From an uncultured Eubacteriales bacterium (GTDB taxonomy: Bacteria > Bacillota > Clostridia > Oscillospirales > CAG-272): a stretch of DNA of 7,408 bases. The first letter of the stretch is position 1. Every line of letters begins with the position of its first letter. The notes under the pieces are model-generated. The model searched no databases, was not told where the DNA came from, and saw only the letters and a program-made list of their open reading frames with translations. Below, piece after piece: positions 1-5,484 of this stretch. The stretch spans positions 1 to 7,408 of the forward strand of contig USPP01000068.1 of NCBI GenBank assembly GCA_900556615.1. The letters run 5' to 3'. The position numbers and the translations under genes were made by a program.

Positions 1-459
1 GATTCCATATGCTCCCGCCTTATCCATGGGTTCCCCCGACATAATATAGCTGTCAATTTCTTCGTTTGAAAGCTCTCGGAAATGAACCGAGGCGGTTTCG
101 ACTGCAGAAGCGGTTGTACCGCTGTATATAACGGCAATACCGGTATGAACATAGTGAAGCTTACCGGAGAGGAGTCGGAGCATCTCTCCCGCCTCTGCGA
201 CGGAACGCGGCTTTCCGAGAATTTTACCGCCGATTTCAACGAGTGTGTCGGCGGCAATTACCGGGTTCCCTTCCGGGTGAAATGATTTATAAACGTCTTC
301 CGCCTTGAGCTTTGCCAGTTTTTCGGCAAGATGCGTCGGCGAGTCTGCTTCGACGGTACTTTCATCGATAGTCGGAATTGCTGTTTCGACATTTAGTCCG
401 AGCATACGAAGAAGTTCGAGGCGTCGCGGAGACTTTGATGCGAGAATAATTTTTTTCAT
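1..459 (-). CDS. maf: Maf family nucleoside triphosphate pyrophosphatase, dTTP/UTP type, 3' end outside the window
   Basis: Cytoplasmic house-cleaning enzyme that hydrolyses non-canonical or excess nucleoside triphosphates to monophosphate and pyrophosphate. The frame is open from the ATG at 459 to base 1, giving 153 codons; the family is usually about 190-200 residues, so roughly 40 are missing at the window edge. The N-terminus carries the family signature S-x-SPRR (residues 8-13), the conserved AADT with the catalytic Asp at 71, a GK-x-LGKP stretch near 78-84, and EPMDKAGAYG at 143-152. The DKAGAYG form is that of the YhdE-like dTTP/UTP branch rather than the YceF-like m7GTP branch (family knowledge). 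The gene starts 21 bases after the DUF4321 stop on the same strand and has only a weak AG-rich ribosome-binding site, so co-transcription from the upstream promoter is likely. Loss of Maf has been linked to septum effects in Bacillus; that role is not visible here. Confidence 0.95.
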   Translation of the reverse strand, partial: MKKIILASKSPRRLELLRMLGLNVETAIPTIDESTVEADSPTHLAEKLAKLKAEDVYKSFHPEGNPVIAADTLVEIGGKILGKPRSVAEAGEMLRLLSGKLHYVHTGIAVIYSGTTASAVETASVHFRELSNEEIDSYIMSGEPMDKAGAYGI

Positions 460-480
460 AGCTTTTCTATCATAACAGGT

Positions 481-741
481 TTATCTTTTTCTGCGCGTTA
501 CGCAGAGCCCGGCGAAAACAGAGGCAACAACAAAAATAATGATGGCAATATTCAGATTAAAGGTTGCTCCGAGCGTAAGAGTAAGCACGCTCAAATCGAG
601 GACGAAAGGGGAGGTTATTCCGAATTCCATTCCATAGGACAGCCAAGAGAGCCATTCCACGCTCTTTGAAAGATGAGCAACAAGGGAACCGAAAACGATT
701 CCGGCGCAAACGAAAAAGAGCATAATAAGTGAGTTTTTCAT
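481..741 (-). CDS. DUF4321 small membrane protein
   Basis: An 86-residue protein of unknown function. The N-terminus (about residues 3-24) is a hydrophobic helix, and a second hydrophobic block runs from about 46 to 81 (it may be one long or two short helices), ending in the positively charged tail RRKR. The stretch LDLSVLTLTLG, followed by an Asn and a hydrophobic helix, matches the DUF4321 family as I remember it, which in Clostridia is commonly found directly upstream of maf; that neighbour is present here. An integral cytoplasmic-membrane location is inferred. The ATG at 741 is preceded by GGAG with a rather long 12-base spacer (complement of 754-757). The gene is first in a minus-strand unit with maf, starting about 40 bases after the probable transcription start. 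No catalytic motif can be seen, and I do not assign a role. Confidence 0.85.
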   Translation of the reverse strand: MKNSLIMLFFVCAGIVFGSLVAHLSKSVEWLSWLSYGMEFGITSPFVLDLSVLTLTLGATFNLNIAIIIFVVASVFAGLCVTRRKR

Positions 742-785
742 GAAATTTGAAATCTCCGGTTTTTTAATGTAATCATAACATGGGT

Positions 786-814
786 ATTATAACATATTTT
801 TTCGGCAAATGCAA
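786..814 (-). promoter_or_regulatory. Sigma-A promoter with extended -10 for the DUF4321-maf unit
   Basis: On the minus strand TTGCAT (809-814) and a perfect TATAAT (786-791) are separated by exactly 17 bases, and the -10 is preceded by TGT, an extended -10 (TGn). The start of transcription would be near 779, leaving a leader of about 38 bases before the DUF4321 ATG. A second TTGACA-like hexamer at 835-840 has no matching -10. Confidence 0.8.
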
Positions 815-947
815 CTTTTTTTCAGCTTTGTATCTGTCAAGTAAAAGATGGCAAAAAATTTTTATTTACAAATACACAAAAATGCTATTAAGATAATAAA
901 TTCCCCCCGAAATGTTTGTCAAAAGAAAATTGCAAAAAAGGGCGAAA

Positions 948-965
948 GAGGAAATGCGTTTCCTC
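948..965 (-). terminator. Small perfect hairpin, possible minus-strand terminator
   Basis: GAGGAAA (948-954) and TTTCCTC (959-965) form a perfect 7-bp stem with a 4-base loop. Read on the minus strand it is followed by a T-rich stretch (TTTCGCCCTTTTTT). No minus-strand gene lies just upstream of it, so it could stop read-through from the insertion-sequence remnant or be incidental. Confidence 0.3.
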
Positions 966-986
966 CACATTCGTATGTTCCTTTGA

Positions 987-1019
987 TACAATATAATAGT
1001 GGTCTGCAATAATATTGTA
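987..1019 (+). promoter_or_regulatory. Candidate promoter and operator of the XRE regulator gene
   Basis: A perfect -10 hexamer TATAAT lies at 992-997, about 33 bases before the ATG; no good -35 is seen (best TTCGTA at 970-975, spacer 16). The sequence TACAATAT (987-994) recurs inverted as ATATTGTA (1012-1019), with a 17-base gap. One arm overlaps the -10 and the other abuts the ribosome-binding site. XRE proteins commonly repress their own promoter by binding such paired half-sites, so autoregulation is a reasonable inference. Confidence 0.4.
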
Positions 1020-1029
1020 GGAGGACAGT

Positions 1030-1263
1030 ATGAAAAATGAGAAAACAGACGACACTACAAACTATGGTCAAATATTTCACATAAAAAGAATAGGCATAAA
1101 AATGACCGAAGAAAAGCTTGCAGAACTCATTGATATGAGTGACAGAGAAATACGCAATATTGAAAGCGGAGAATCCATCCCAAAACTTGATACTGTGATT
1201 AAGATTAGTAATGCACTTGATATGGATATAGGAGATCTTACGCCATTGAAAGAGATGGTATAA
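1030..1263 (+). CDS. XRE (Cro/CI-type) helix-turn-helix transcriptional regulator
   Basis: A 77-residue protein that is almost entirely one HTH domain. Residues about 15-72 follow the XRE pattern: a first helix with IKRIGIKMT, a helix with EEKLAELIDMS, the recognition helix DREIRNIESGES, then IPKLDTVIKISNALDMDIGDL. The IESGE-x-x-P-x-L signature is typical. The family binds DNA as a dimer; the ligand or target is unknown, and there is no second domain for sensing or dimerisation. The start is supported by AGGAGG at 1019-1024, five bases before the ATG. The gene runs opposite to its left neighbours, and its stop codon overlaps the ATG of a 28-codon ORF. It lies beside an insertion-sequence remnant in AT-rich DNA, which suggests an accessory regulator. 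The inverted repeat at its promoter suggests self-control. Confidence 0.9.
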   Translation: MKNEKTDDTTNYGQIFHIKRIGIKMTEEKLAELIDMSDREIRNIESGESIPKLDTVIKISNALDMDIGDLTPLKEMV

Positions 1264-1349
1264 TGAAGATGGAAATATATTTTCTAATAGGGCAGATACA
1301 TATTCATCTTGAAGCTGTGGTAGAAGATTTCCTTGTTGATGTTCAATAA
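1263..1349 (+). CDS. Possible 28-aa peptide ORF coupled to the XRE gene
   Basis: The ATG at 1263 shares its A with the TAA stop of the regulator (TAATG), a classic translational-coupling arrangement. The 28-codon frame ends in TAA at 1347-1349 and would encode a mixed hydrophobic/acidic peptide beginning MKMEIYFLIGQ and ending FLVDVQ. There is no strong ribosome-binding site of its own, only AAAGAGA a few bases upstream. I do not recognise it. It could be a small partner of the regulator, the remnant of a longer gene truncated nearby, or a chance ORF; such a short frame can occur at random. Confidence 0.25.
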   Translation: MKMEIYFLIGQIHIHLEAVVEDFLVDVQ

Positions 1350-1400
1350 AATTCATTGACGCAGTCTATTGCAGATCACCTTCGTTAAGTAGTATGAGGA

Positions 1401-1434
1401 CAGTATACCTATAGTATGCTGCTTTTTTGTTTTG
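1401..1434 (+). terminator. Rho-independent terminator downstream of the XRE gene
   Basis: An 8-bp stem (1401-1408 with 1414-1421, one G-T pair) closes a CTATA loop and is followed on the plus strand by CTTTTTTGTTTTG. Its position about 50 bases after the small ORF fits the end of the XRE transcript. Confidence 0.7.
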
Positions 1435-1524
1435 TAGCACATCACTCATCCCTCTGTCAAGTGTCAAGATGAACGGTAAAGCCGCCCTTGATAGATGTCT
1501 CGGATATACTTGGGCGTAACCATG

Positions 1525-1551
1525 GGTAAGCCACAAGTGGCTTGGCTTACC
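1525..1551. repeat. Inverted repeat across the transposase stop codon
   Basis: GGTAAGCC (1525-1532) is repeated inverted as GGCTTACC (1544-1551), overlapping the TAA stop of the transposase. Inside it, AAGCCAC (1528-1534) and GTGGCTT (1537-1543) form a competing nested palindrome. There is no T-tract on either side, so a plain terminator is unlikely; it may be part of the insertion-sequence end or limit read-through transcription. Confidence 0.5.
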
Positions 1552-2119
1552 AAGCCGTCTTACCTATGTTCCTTAGCCATTCGTAATTAGCCGTTGCAGG
1601 AAAAGCTCCGCCTTTCGTGTATCCGTTATATCCTTTCTCGACTCTTAACGGTATTTTGCTTGCTGACATAGGTAATTTTTCTTCACTTGCATATCTTTCA
1701 GGTAATACCATTTGAGATAATGTATTTAGTGTCTCAGAGAGTCTGTTTGTTGCCTTTAGGCAAAGCATTCTTGCAAGATTATTACCACCTTTTATGCTCC
1801 AACAAGCTCTACGACCTTTCATTCTATTGCCGAGAATGGTAAATATATTGCTTTCCATACAGCCCATATGTCTGTGCTCCTTGCCTTCCTGAACGGGTAT
1901 ATCCCAGCCTCGCCTATGTATTTCAATTAAACCGTCTTTGTTAGAATTAAAATAGCTGTATAGCTTTTCAAGGTTTACTTTTTCTTGTCCTTTACTGTAA
2001 TTAATATATGCTCCTATGCAAGACAAAACGTCCTCGCATCCACCCTCATACAAAAGACTTGTATACTCATTACGCACACTCCTTGGCATTTTATTTCTGA
2101 ACAATTTATTATACCATTT
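1547..2119 (-). pseudogene. ISLre2 family (UPF0236) transposase, C-terminal remnant
   Basis: The open frame covers about 190 residues. A TTG at 2104 could act as a start, but the frame runs back to 2119 and then meets a stop, so I read it as a truncated gene rather than a complete small protein. Full-length members have roughly 400-480 residues. What remains is the C-terminal part: HMGCMESN (about residues 79-86 counted from the TTG) carries the acidic residue I take as the last of the DDE triad, followed by ILGNRMKGRRACWS and KGGNNLARMLCL. This corresponds to the G-E-x-x-x...R-M-x-x-x...W-S...G...MA-x-L core I associate with UPF0236/ISLre2 enzymes. The N-terminal part with the first two acidic residues is missing, so the product cannot be active alone. 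The family call is from memory of its motifs, without an alignment. Confidence 0.7.
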
Positions 2120-2240
2120 TTATGTGCGTTTGGAAAGGGGCTTGCTCTCCTTTCCTTTCTTTTTGCCATCTTTTATTTTTCATTTAGCAAAGCCCTCAGC
2201 AGCCGATTCTTTTTACAGACCACCAAGATAGGATCTGGAA

Positions 2241-2373
2241 TGATATATCGCTTAACGGCGATGGATATAGGGCTTTCACCATATGATATATTTTGCCGAA
2301 GACAAAATGTGATATAATATCCATTTTCTTCATACGCCTAAGGTGTATATCATCGCACAAAGTGCGATATCAC
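2241..2373. repeat. Array of three related hairpin repeats in a gene-free stretch
   Basis: Three palindromic units lie in 133 bases. Unit 1 (2241-2269) and unit 2 (2284-2316) both begin TGATATAT and end ATGGATATA or ATGTGATATA. Their inner stems differ (CGC/GCG versus ATTTTG/CAAAAT) but each pairs with itself. Unit 3 (2342-2373) has the same design in the opposite orientation: GTGATAT, a CGCAC/GTGCG stem and ATGATATAC on the minus strand. Shared outer arms with different, self-consistent inner stems indicate selection for structure rather than sequence. The family is not identified. Confidence 0.6.
2310..2318 (+). promoter_or_regulatory. Candidate extended -10 promoter
   Basis: TGATATAAT contains the TGn extension and a perfect TATAAT (2313-2318). 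There is no clear -35 at the right distance (TTGCCG sits only 14 bases upstream). The element overlaps the right arm of hairpin repeat 2, whose GATATA arm by itself resembles a -10, so it may be a by-product of the repeat. Confidence 0.35.
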
Positions 2374-2458
2374 ATCGAAGGTATACCACCCGTTCTGATG
2401 AGGAACGGATACATTGTAAAAAAAGAACTTTTGTCCGGTAGACAAAAGTTCTTTTTTT
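2325..2458 (+). ncRNA. Candidate small structured RNA
   Basis: Between the candidate promoter at 2310-2318 and the very strong terminator ending at 2458 there is no convincing coding frame. The transcript would be about 130 nt. It contains hairpin repeat 3 (2342-2373), a perfect CCGTTC/GAACGG stem with a 7-base loop (2390-2408) and the terminator stem. No known RNA family is recognised. This is a prediction from promoter, structure and terminator only; the region could equally be a decayed repeat unit. Confidence 0.3.
2418..2458. terminator. Strong bidirectional intrinsic terminator, 18-bp perfect stem
   Basis: Bases 2418-2435 pair perfectly with 2441-2458 around the loop CGGTA. The seven outermost pairs are A-T, so each strand ends in a run of seven T. 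On the plus strand it would end a transcript from the repeat region; on the minus strand it would end read-through from the fructokinase pseudogene and glycan locus. Confidence 0.85.
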
Positions 2459-2465
2459 CATCACA

Positions 2466-2506
2466 GGGAGGAGAAAGGCTCGAACTCTCAACACGCGGGT
2501 TTAGAG
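2466..2506 (-). other. tRNA 3'-half-like segment, possible integration scar
   Basis: On the minus strand, bases 2489 down to 2473 read GAGAG-TTCGAGC-CTTTC: a five-pair stem (one G-T) closing the TTCGA-type seven-base loop of a tRNA T-arm. It is followed by seven bases TCCTCCC in the position of the acceptor strand, and preceded by GTGTT (variable-loop length 5) and CTCTAAA-CCCGC (loop plus 3' anticodon strand). The 5' anticodon strand, D-arm and 5' acceptor strand are absent, and no CCA follows. It is therefore not a functional tRNA; it resembles the 3' half left by a tRNA-targeting integrative element. Confidence 0.35.
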
Positions 2507-2510
2507 GTGA

Positions 2511-2573
2511 TGAGATGGGCCAAAATTCCCGCCCTATTCGCACTATTTCGGTGAAATGTGCGGGCCGATCTCA
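2511..2573. repeat. Large two-tier imperfect palindrome
   Basis: Outer arms TGAGATGGGCC (2511-2521) and GGCCGATCTCA (2563-2573) pair over 11 positions with one mismatch. Inside, CGCAC-ATTTC (2539-2549, one bulged T) pairs over ten positions with GAAAT-GTGCG (2553-2562) around a GGT loop. Only about 17 bases between them are unpaired. No coding sequence is evident; it may be a recombinase-site structure or a structured RNA. Confidence 0.5.
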
Positions 2574-2575
2574 CC

Positions 2576-2595
2576 TTTGATGCTCTTTTGATGCT
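2576..2595. repeat. Direct repeat pair TTTGATGCT
   Basis: TTTGATGCT occurs at 2576-2584 and again at 2587-2595, an 11-base period (about one helical turn). Closely spaced direct repeats next to an attachment site are typical of arm-type binding sites of tyrosine recombinases. No integrase gene is present in the window, so this reading is only suggestive. Confidence 0.35.
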
Positions 2596-2693
2596 ACCGT
2601 TTTTCAGCACCGCGGATCAGACATTGCACCGCCTTAGACAAAAAGAGCACATCAACTGCGTATAATGGGAGATGGTTACCCCTATTTTCTCGT

Positions 2694-3551
2694 CTAAAAC
2701 GGTACCGATTCGCGGCGTGCGACAACGATATTGCTCCGCTCTGTAGCAGCGTGGATAGCCTCGGAAATGGAACCACCGTTAAAATAGGTTGAGAGAAAGA
2801 TAGCACCAAAGAGTCCCCTGCGCTAACCGTGGAAACGACCTTGACATCGGCCAGCTTTCACGATTCGTAGTGAATCCCACTTTGTGAATCCAGCACCACC
2901 GATCCCTTCTTGCCAAGGGTGTAAACAACCATTTTCAAATTGGGGATATTGGGCAGCGACTGCATGAGGGAGATCGGAATCCCCCTCTTCCAATAAGCCA
3001 AGATCATAGAGGAAATGTCCTTTCTCATCGCTGATTTTAACCATCGTGGCCTTTTCCATACAACGGGCAAGAGAGTCGCGGCCAAAACAATCCTTTCGCA
3101 AATTGATATCACAGACGATCTCCGTGAACGTGCAAGCATTAAGGATCCGCATGAGGGATCGCTTCGATTCCTCACAACGTTGAATCAGCGTGTTGAAATA
3201 AAATACTTCTGCCTTCTGCGCTTGAATCGCACCGATCATAGCGTCATCGGCTGTGATATGATCATGGGCCACATTGGCCAAAACATGATAGGAGGGACTT
3301 CCCTTCTCATTCAGTGTGACAGGACAGGCTTCCGTCTTATGGTCATTTTCTTGGATTAGATCGTTCTTGATGCCATGGTAGTCCGCCATAGCTCGCGCTC
3401 TGTCTCCAGCTCATCCCTTCCCACTGCCGAAAGCAGATAGGCCTCGTTGCCTAAATGCGCTAAATGGCAGCAAAATTGAAGGGAGCACCACCAATGACCT
3501 GCTCCTCGGGAAACACATCCATATGGTCTCTCCGTATACGATTGCTTTCAT
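2694..3551 (-). pseudogene. PfkB-family fructokinase (carbohydrate kinase), frameshifted pseudogene
   Basis: It would phosphorylate fructose in the cytoplasm using ATP. Read across frames it gives a nearly full-length protein (858 bases; family about 290-320 aa). The start MKAIVYGETIW has AAGGAAG upstream; then come FPEEQVIGGAPFNFAA with the sugar-binding GGAPFN, HLGNEAYLLSAVGRDEL, VCDINLRKDCF, VVYTLGKKGSVVLD and AGDS-F with the catalytic Asp of PfkB signature 2, ending at a TAG (2694-2696). The frame is broken by missing single bases near 3518, 3464, 3406 and 2809, an extra C in the C-run at 2942-2945, and an in-frame TGA at 2858-2860. No domain is lost, so the decay is recent. It is the last gene of the fructan locus, 234 bases after the GH32 gene. 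Consistent sequencing error is an alternative, but the two intact genes upstream argue against it. Confidence 0.85.
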
Positions 3552-3576
3552 TTTTGCTTCCTTTCGAATCAAACAT

Positions 3577-3591
3577 GGGTACCGATTACCC
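3577..3591. promoter_or_regulatory. Palindromic operator candidate before the fructokinase pseudogene
   Basis: GGGTA (3577-3581) and TACCC (3587-3591) form a perfect 5-bp inverted repeat around a CCGAT centre, 25 bases upstream of the fructokinase ATG and just downstream of the predicted transcription start. Position and symmetry fit a repressor site such as those used by LacI-type sugar regulators; no such regulator is in the window. Confidence 0.3.
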
Positions 3592-3606
3592 AAACCAAAA
3601 CTCTAC

Positions 3607-3634
3607 CTTATAAAAAGAAAAGAATTTTGAGCAA
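3607..3634 (-). promoter_or_regulatory. Candidate promoter of the fructokinase pseudogene
   Basis: On the minus strand TTGCTC (3629-3634) and TATAAG (3607-3612) are 16 bases apart. Transcription would start near 3600, just upstream of the palindrome at 3577-3591. This suggests that the kinase had its own regulated promoter in addition to read-through from the GH32 gene. Confidence 0.45.
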
Positions 3635-3785
3635 TCTGGTAAGGGATTACTCGACATATGCGGGTGATATGATGCAATCAAATGCGATTCATGTCAGCTA
3701 TCAAGCTGGATGAACTCCTCTTGATTTCATAGAAAATCTACGAAGCCAAAAAGAATCCTTCCGTTCCAATCTTCTTACACCAATC

Positions 3786-5411
3786 TTATTCCCAAATGCT
3801 ACGAAGTTTCCACATTTCAGCCATCGGCGGATCGTCACACGTTATCATAATGCCTTTTTGTACCAAATCATTGGTGTAACTTAAGCTGATCTCGTCACCT
3901 ATGAAGCACTCCATAGAACGGCGATCTACAAAAAGCCGCACATCTGGCACATCAGTTCGATGAAGCTTGTATTGTCTTCCTGATGTTGAGGAGATTGTGC
4001 GAGTGTTTTCATCGTATGAAAAACCGGTTCCATCAATTGCTACCGTCATCGACTTTTCTAATGGAAAGATAATCTCACAGGGGAAATTAAGGGGGAGATG
4101 ATCTTGTAATAGGATGCTGCACTTATCATAGCGCAGATCCCGAAGTGTGTCTACCGGCTTGCGGAACACACGATAGCCATCATCGACCTTACACAACGAT
4201 AGTTCACAAACAAGAGACATTGATTGATTAAATGCCACATCCATCATCAAATCGTAGGAGGTTTCATTTGCCCAAAGCAAACCATCACACAGCCATGCAA
4301 CATGAAAACGTCTCATATCGCTCGGATAATTGTTAAAGGTTTGCCCGGCATAACAGGCATTACCATAATCCAACCATCCTTCACTTCCATTGGACTTAAA
4401 CGTAAAATTCTCGAATTTTCCAACCAAATATCGTCCACTTGCTCCGTAAAGAACCCAATGTCTGCTTCCATCATCCGCAGTTAGCTGCATCAAATCAGGA
4501 CATTCGTACAGATCCATATTGCGCGAGCAAAACTCCCAATGAACAGCATCCTGTGAACGATAAAAGCTTACGCAGTTTTGATCCTTATATGTTTCATATA
4601 CTGCCATGCAAAGCGTTTTTTCATCAATAAACAGCAACTTGGGATCGCGCCATTTTAGTGTATAAGGTGAAACAGGAATAACCGGATTAACATCCTTGAC
4701 AATGTCTCTAAAAGTCATACCTCCATCGGTACTGATCATAATATTTTGCCCGGCACTTCGATCCTGCGGAGTTCGTCCAAGATACGAGGGCGATTCCAAA
4801 TCGGTATAAGCCGCTATAATAGCATTCTCGCCGAATCCGGCAATATTATACTTATCCACAACAGCGCTTCCGGATGCTACATGCAACAGGCTGTTTCTTG
4901 GCATTATTGCATCAGGATATTCTTTAAAATGGACTCCGTCGATAGTGATAGCATGACCCCACGAAAGATTGACAGCCATATGCTGGTTTGCAAGTGGATT
5001 ATGCTGAAAATACATATGGAATATGCCATCTTGGTAGAACAGACCATTGGGATCGTTTAGCCAACCTCTAGCAGGAGAAAAATGAATTCTCTGACGATAA
5101 GGTTCTTGATAGAGGTTAGGATAGAGTTCCACTTCCTCCCCAATACTCCGCCCTTCCAAAACGCCATCGAACAGGTTGTCCGGAGCATTTTCATCACGGC
5201 ACACCAACGTTACTTCAGATGCGTTGTAACGAGCAGTATGCATAGCAACATAGAAATACGGTATCTCCTCTGACACACGCAGATTCATCAAAAATTCGTT
5301 GCGCGTCACGCCATCCGCGATTACCTCAACATAAAATGCGGTATCTGCCCTTGAATTATGAACCGGAATATGCAAATATCCAGTAGATGTCGAGAATGTC
5401 TTTTGAATCAT
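3786..5411 (-). CDS. Glycoside hydrolase family 32 beta-fructosidase
   Basis: Retaining hydrolase that cleaves terminal beta-fructosyl units from sucrose, fructo-oligosaccharides, inulin or levan; the exact linkage cannot be read from sequence. All three catalytic blocks are present: WLNDPNG (117-123, nucleophile D120), RDP (255-257, transition-state stabiliser D256) and ECPD (303-306, acid/base E303), within a five-bladed propeller from about residue 106 to 390. The C-terminal beta-sandwich has the usual VRLFVDRRSMECFIGD block (491-506). About 100 N-terminal residues precede the propeller and look like an extra beta-rich domain, seen in some levanase-type members. There is no signal peptide, so the enzyme is probably intracellular. 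The start is fixed by AAGGAGG six bases before the ATG. It lies 73 bases after the esterase gene on the same strand and upstream of the broken fructokinase. Length, 541 aa, is normal. Confidence 0.95.
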   Translation of the reverse strand: MIQKTFSTSTGYLHIPVHNSRADTAFYVEVIADGVTRNEFLMNLRVSEEIPYFYVAMHTARYNASEVTLVCRDENAPDNLFDGVLEGRSIGEEVELYPNLYQEPYRQRIHFSPARGWLNDPNGLFYQDGIFHMYFQHNPLANQHMAVNLSWGHAITIDGVHFKEYPDAIMPRNSLLHVASGSAVVDKYNIAGFGENAIIAAYTDLESPSYLGRTPQDRSAGQNIMISTDGGMTFRDIVKDVNPVIPVSPYTLKWRDPKLLFIDEKTLCMAVYETYKDQNCVSFYRSQDAVHWEFCSRNMDLYECPDLMQLTADDGSRHWVLYGASGRYLVGKFENFTFKSNGSEGWLDYGNACYAGQTFNNYPSDMRRFHVAWLCDGLLWANETSYDLMMDVAFNQSMSLVCELSLCKVDDGYRVFRKPVDTLRDLRYDKCSILLQDHLPLNFPCEIIFPLEKSMTVAIDGTGFSYDENTRTISSTSGRQYKLHRTDVPDVRLFVDRRSMECFIGDEISLSYTNDLVQKGIMITCDDPPMAEMWKLRSIWE

Positions 5412-5484
5412 AAAAGTCCTCCTTTTAATGTTATATCATAATAATAAAAGCATAAAGGGGAATGAATGGGCATTCTGCTTTTTC

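Larger units (their letters stand above)
1455..2119 (-). mobile_element. 5'-truncated ISLre2-family insertion sequence
   Basis: The transposase remnant at 1547-2119 is followed by about 90 bases of non-coding DNA. That DNA contains the tandem heptamer TGTCAAG-TGTCAAG (1455-1468), which I take as near the transposase-3' end of the element. The opposite end is missing: upstream of 2119 the frame stops, and no N-terminal transposase sequence is found in any frame up to 2320. The outer boundaries are uncertain, because no complete pair of terminal inverted repeats or target duplication can be seen. Confidence 0.55.

Noticed and set aside
919..1356. 145-codon minus-strand ORF
   Set aside because: It lies antisense across the XRE gene, which has a clear HTH domain and AGGAGG site; composition is hydrophobic and unfamily-like.
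2393..2412. CTGATGAG followed by GGAAC, reminiscent of a hammerhead ribozyme core
   Set aside because: The required GAAA box, stem II and a cleavable NUH site are not in place; the bases are explained by the simple CCGTTC/GAACGG hairpin.
2511..2573. Integron attC site
   Set aside because: The palindrome lacks the GTTRRRY / RYYYAAC core boxes, and there is no integrase or gene cassette.
2293..2580. 95-codon plus-strand ORF containing ERLELSTRGF
   Set aside because: It spans the terminator hairpin, and its ELSTRGF part is the antisense reading of the tRNA-like segment, a well-known source of false proteins.
2594..2809. 71-codon minus-strand ORF MVLSFSQPIL...
   Set aside because: It is in the wrong frame; the neighbouring frame encodes the C-terminal end of the fructokinase (GAIFLSTYFNGG and following).
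2858..3175. Separate 105-aa and 188-aa minus-strand proteins at 2823-3389
   Set aside because: Both are frame pieces of the same decayed fructokinase, whose motifs continue across the breaks.
2701..3587. The 10-mer GGTACCGATT at 2701-2710 and 3578-3587, flanking the fructokinase pseudogene
   Set aside because: The left copy falls inside the reconstructed coding end of the kinase, and a single 10-base match within 900 bases is not unlikely by chance.
5412..5484. Independent promoter for the GH32 gene
   Set aside because: A TATAAC-like -10 is present in AT-rich DNA, but no -35 resembling TTGACA occurs at a usable distance; read-through from the esterase gene is simpler.
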